Below, piece by piece: positions 5,845 to 6,485 of a stretch of DNA of 6,485 nucleotides. The first letter of the stretch is position 1; the number at the start of each line of letters is the position of its first letter. The stretch comes from CBDUUP01 sp965370435 (lineage in GTDB: Bacteria > Chloroflexota > Anaerolineae > Anaerolineales > UBA11579). A model generated the notes under the pieces. The model worked only from the letters and a program-made list of their open reading frames with translations, did no database searches and had not been told where the DNA came from. The position numbers and the translations under genes were made by a program. Where the stretch lies: the NCBI GenBank assembly GCA_965370435.1, contig CBDUUP010000263.1, positions 1 through 6,485 of the forward strand, read 5' to 3'.

Positions 5845-6485
5845 TTAGTTTCCCGCCAACGGGGTCTCGCCTTCCTGGGTTTGCTGGTAATAGGGATTCT
5901 CGCCCAGGGCGTGGTCGGTGGCGTCTATCACCTGGGTGATCTGGGGGATGGCTTCTTTTATCATCACCTCGATGCCGTTCTGGAGGGTCATCCGGGACAT
6001 GGCGCAGCCCTTGCAGCCCCCCATCAGCTCGACGTAGGCGGCGTCACCCTTCACATCCACCAGAGAGACGTACCCGCCGTGGCTGGCGATGCCCGGATTG
6101 ACCCGGGTGTCAATCACTTCCTGCACCGCGATGGCGAGGGGGTCGTCCCATTCCTTGCGCTCCACGCCGGGCGGCACGACTGCCTGCGGGGGGACCTGGA
6201 TGGAGAATCCGCCGGGGGGGCGGGTGTCATCGTAGTCCACCACCGCGCCCTGGAGCAGGGAGGCGACTTCAATGTCTATGTACACGTCGAAACCGTTACA
6301 GGGGATGACGTGGTCGTCATCGGTCTGGTCATCTTTGGACACAAAGCGGAACCCGGCCTGGACGCTGCCGGGCATTTTGTCATCTATGGATACGCGCAAA
6401 GCGGAGTTCTTCTCTTCTCTGGCGTCCAATAATTCACTGATCTTCTCTTGGGCTGGTGCGGTGATGGTGATGATGTCTTCTGTCA
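5845..6485 (-). CDS. nfuA: NfuA-type iron-sulfur cluster carrier, start codon one base outside the window
   Basis: NfuA accepts Fe-S clusters from the assembly machinery and delivers them to apo-enzymes in the cytoplasm. The visible frame encodes 212 residues after a start codon of which only TG remains (6485-6484); it begins TEDIITITAPAQEKISELL. With that start the protein is 213 residues, close to E. coli NfuA (191). The N-terminal half (about 1-105) is an IscA/HesB-like A-type domain that has lost its cluster cysteines: ALRVSID is present but the GCSG and CGCG motifs are not, as in known NfuA proteins. The C-terminal half (about 114-195) is the Nfu domain: RVNPGIASHGGYVSL, then GGCKGCAMS with Cys158 and Cys161, the pair that holds a 4Fe-4S cluster between two subunits. 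The ending ATDHALGENPYY also resembles E. coli NfuA. An internal TTG at 6429 would drop the first helix and is not the real start. The gene ends at TAA 5847-5845. Confidence 0.93.
   Translation of the reverse strand, partial: TEDIITITAPAQEKISELLDAREEKNSALRVSIDDKMPGSVQAGFRFVSKDDQTDDDHVIPCNGFDVYIDIEVASLLQGAVVDYDDTRPPGGFSIQVPPQAVVPPGVERKEWDDPLAIAVQEVIDTRVNPGIASHGGYVSLVDVKGDAAYVELMGGCKGCAMSRMTLQNGIEVMIKEAIPQITQVIDATDHALGENPYYQQTQEGETPLAGN

Noticed and set aside
5881..6432. A 183-codon plus-strand ORF opposite nfuA
   Set aside because: It is a shadow of a GC-rich gene; the minus strand encodes a full NfuA with its CxxC motif.
1..6485. CRISPR, tRNA, insertion sequence or defence system
   Set aside because: I saw no regular spaced repeats, no cloverleaf with a CCA end, no transposase or terminal inverted repeats, and no defence-type domains.

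Overview
The window looks like chromosomal DNA from a free-living bacterium and reads best with the standard genetic code. The style suggests an uncultivated member of the Chloroflexota (Anaerolineae-like): a lipoprotein whose cysteine is followed by a Pro/Thr-rich linker, a membrane-anchored protein with Ig-like repeats followed by a transthyretin-like domain, and GC-rich housekeeping genes with AT-rich spacers. This placement is an inference from protein style; no marker gene proves it. There is no tRNA, rRNA, CRISPR array or insertion sequence.

Layout, left to right. (1) Bases 1-1063, minus strand: a membrane-anchored protein with two Ig-like repeats. Its frame is cut by one TGA at 215-217 but stays open to the window edge and encodes a convincing transthyretin-like domain, so the 282-residue product is probably only the first part of a longer protein. 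(2) Bases 1064-1420: a divergent spacer with a promoter-like pair on each strand, a well-placed Shine-Dalgarno and 30-codon leader ORF on the minus strand, and short repeats next to the plus-strand promoter. (3) Bases 1421-4275, plus strand: a class I aminotransferase overlapping by 4 bp (ATGA) an ATP-dependent PEP carboxykinase, closed by a strong intrinsic terminator. (4) Bases 4379-5707, plus strand: a lipoprotein with its own promoter, related to C25 (gingipain-like) cysteine peptidases and keeping the His and Cys motifs. (5) Bases 5708-5844: a convergent spacer with a hairpin and a second terminator whose stem repeats that of the first. (6) Bases 5845-6485, minus strand: NfuA, an iron-sulfur carrier whose start codon lies one base beyond the window.

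Functionally, the aminotransferase and PEP carboxykinase make a plausible two-step module linking aspartate, oxaloacetate and PEP, and their overlap suggests coupled translation. The two exported proteins belong to the cell surface. NfuA is a separate housekeeping unit. I see no defence or mobile system. The points most worth checking are the TGA-interrupted surface protein with its leader ORF, the C25-like lipoprotein, and the altered substrate loop of the PEP carboxykinase.
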